22,337 bases of DNA from an uncultured Clostridia bacterium (GTDB taxonomy: Bacteria; Bacillota; Clostridia; TANB77; CAG-508), in contig CASAUJ010000025.1 in NCBI GenBank assembly GCA_949118805.1, positions 1-22,337 on the forward strand, in the 5' to 3' direction. The stretch's first letter is position 1. The number at the start of each line of letters is the position of its first letter. The translations under genes and the position numbers were made by a program. The notes beneath the pieces were generated by a model, which saw nothing but the letters and a program-made list of their open reading frames with translations, had not been told where the DNA came from and did not search any database. This document shows, piece after piece, positions 22,284-22,337 of the stretch.

Positions 22284-22337
22284 TGAAGTGCACCCAAAAA
22301 TTTGGACAAAAAAGTTTAAATTTTGGAGGTGCATTTT
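22284..22337 (+). mobile_element. Left end of a probable IS3-family insertion sequence (continues beyond the window)
   Basis: The sequence starts TGAAGTGCACCC, followed by TTTGGACAAAAAAGT and a GGAGGTGCATTTT that would be the ribosome site of a transposase starting right after the window. This is the usual look of the left end of IS3-family elements of the IS150 type in Bacillota. The transposase itself is not in the window, so the call rests on the terminus only. Confidence 0.5.

Noticed and set aside
22078..22293. Minus-strand frame of 71 codons over the peptide gene
   Set aside because: It has no ribosome site and runs through the folded leader of the plus-strand peptide gene.

Overview
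The window looks like the chromosome of an AT-rich Bacillota, most likely class Clostridia. The signs are strong GGAGG-type ribosome sites, A-rich coding sequence, sigma-A-type promoters, tRNAs with encoded CCA, a DUF975 membrane protein, a DUF6514-like protein and an OLE RNA/OapA pair. The standard genetic code fits: TopA, DNA polymerase IV, the restriction genes and the rest read through at full length with TGG for tryptophan.

Left part (1-6500) is accessory DNA. A terminator and a run of three hairpins lead to a small unknown gene (306-755), a decayed gene (737-1061), a COG1106/AAA15-type ATPase (1072-2292) and a single-chain nuclease-methyltransferase-specificity restriction enzyme of Type IIG architecture (2418-5564). 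A palindrome-rich junction, two small minus-strand genes (5656-5952, 6337-6498) and a piece resembling the 3' half of an initiator tRNA (6176-6220) follow. The last is a possible integration scar.

Middle part (6700-13800) is a second defence block. It holds a DUF262/GmrSD-type nuclease gene with its own promoter and terminator (6888-8825), then a Type III restriction-modification operon, mod (9012-10811) and res (10813-13119). A thymidylate-kinase-like gene lies 13 bases behind res and is probably co-transcribed. With the Type IIG gene this makes three separate DNA-targeting systems plus an orphan ATPase within about 13 kb.

Right part (13900-21720) is mostly core. It begins with a promoter, a structured RNA of about 640 nt that I identify as OLE RNA, and oapA, the membrane protein that anchors OLE. 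Next come a short-chain dehydrogenase, dinB (with a consensus promoter that carries an imperfect LexA box) plus a YgjP-type metallopeptidase, a DUF975 membrane protein, a DUF6514-like gene with topA, and tRNA-Gly(GCC) and tRNA-Cys(GCA).

The right edge (21720-22337) is AT-rich and hairpin-rich. It holds a 33-residue hydrophobic peptide gene whose ribosome site is paired in a folded leader, like a Type I toxin, and then what looks like the left end of an IS3-family element running off the window. The most interesting items are the OLE/OapA module, the peptide with the sequestered ribosome site, the decayed gene and small gene beside the ATPase, and the A10 tract between the methyltransferase and specificity parts of the Type IIG enzyme.
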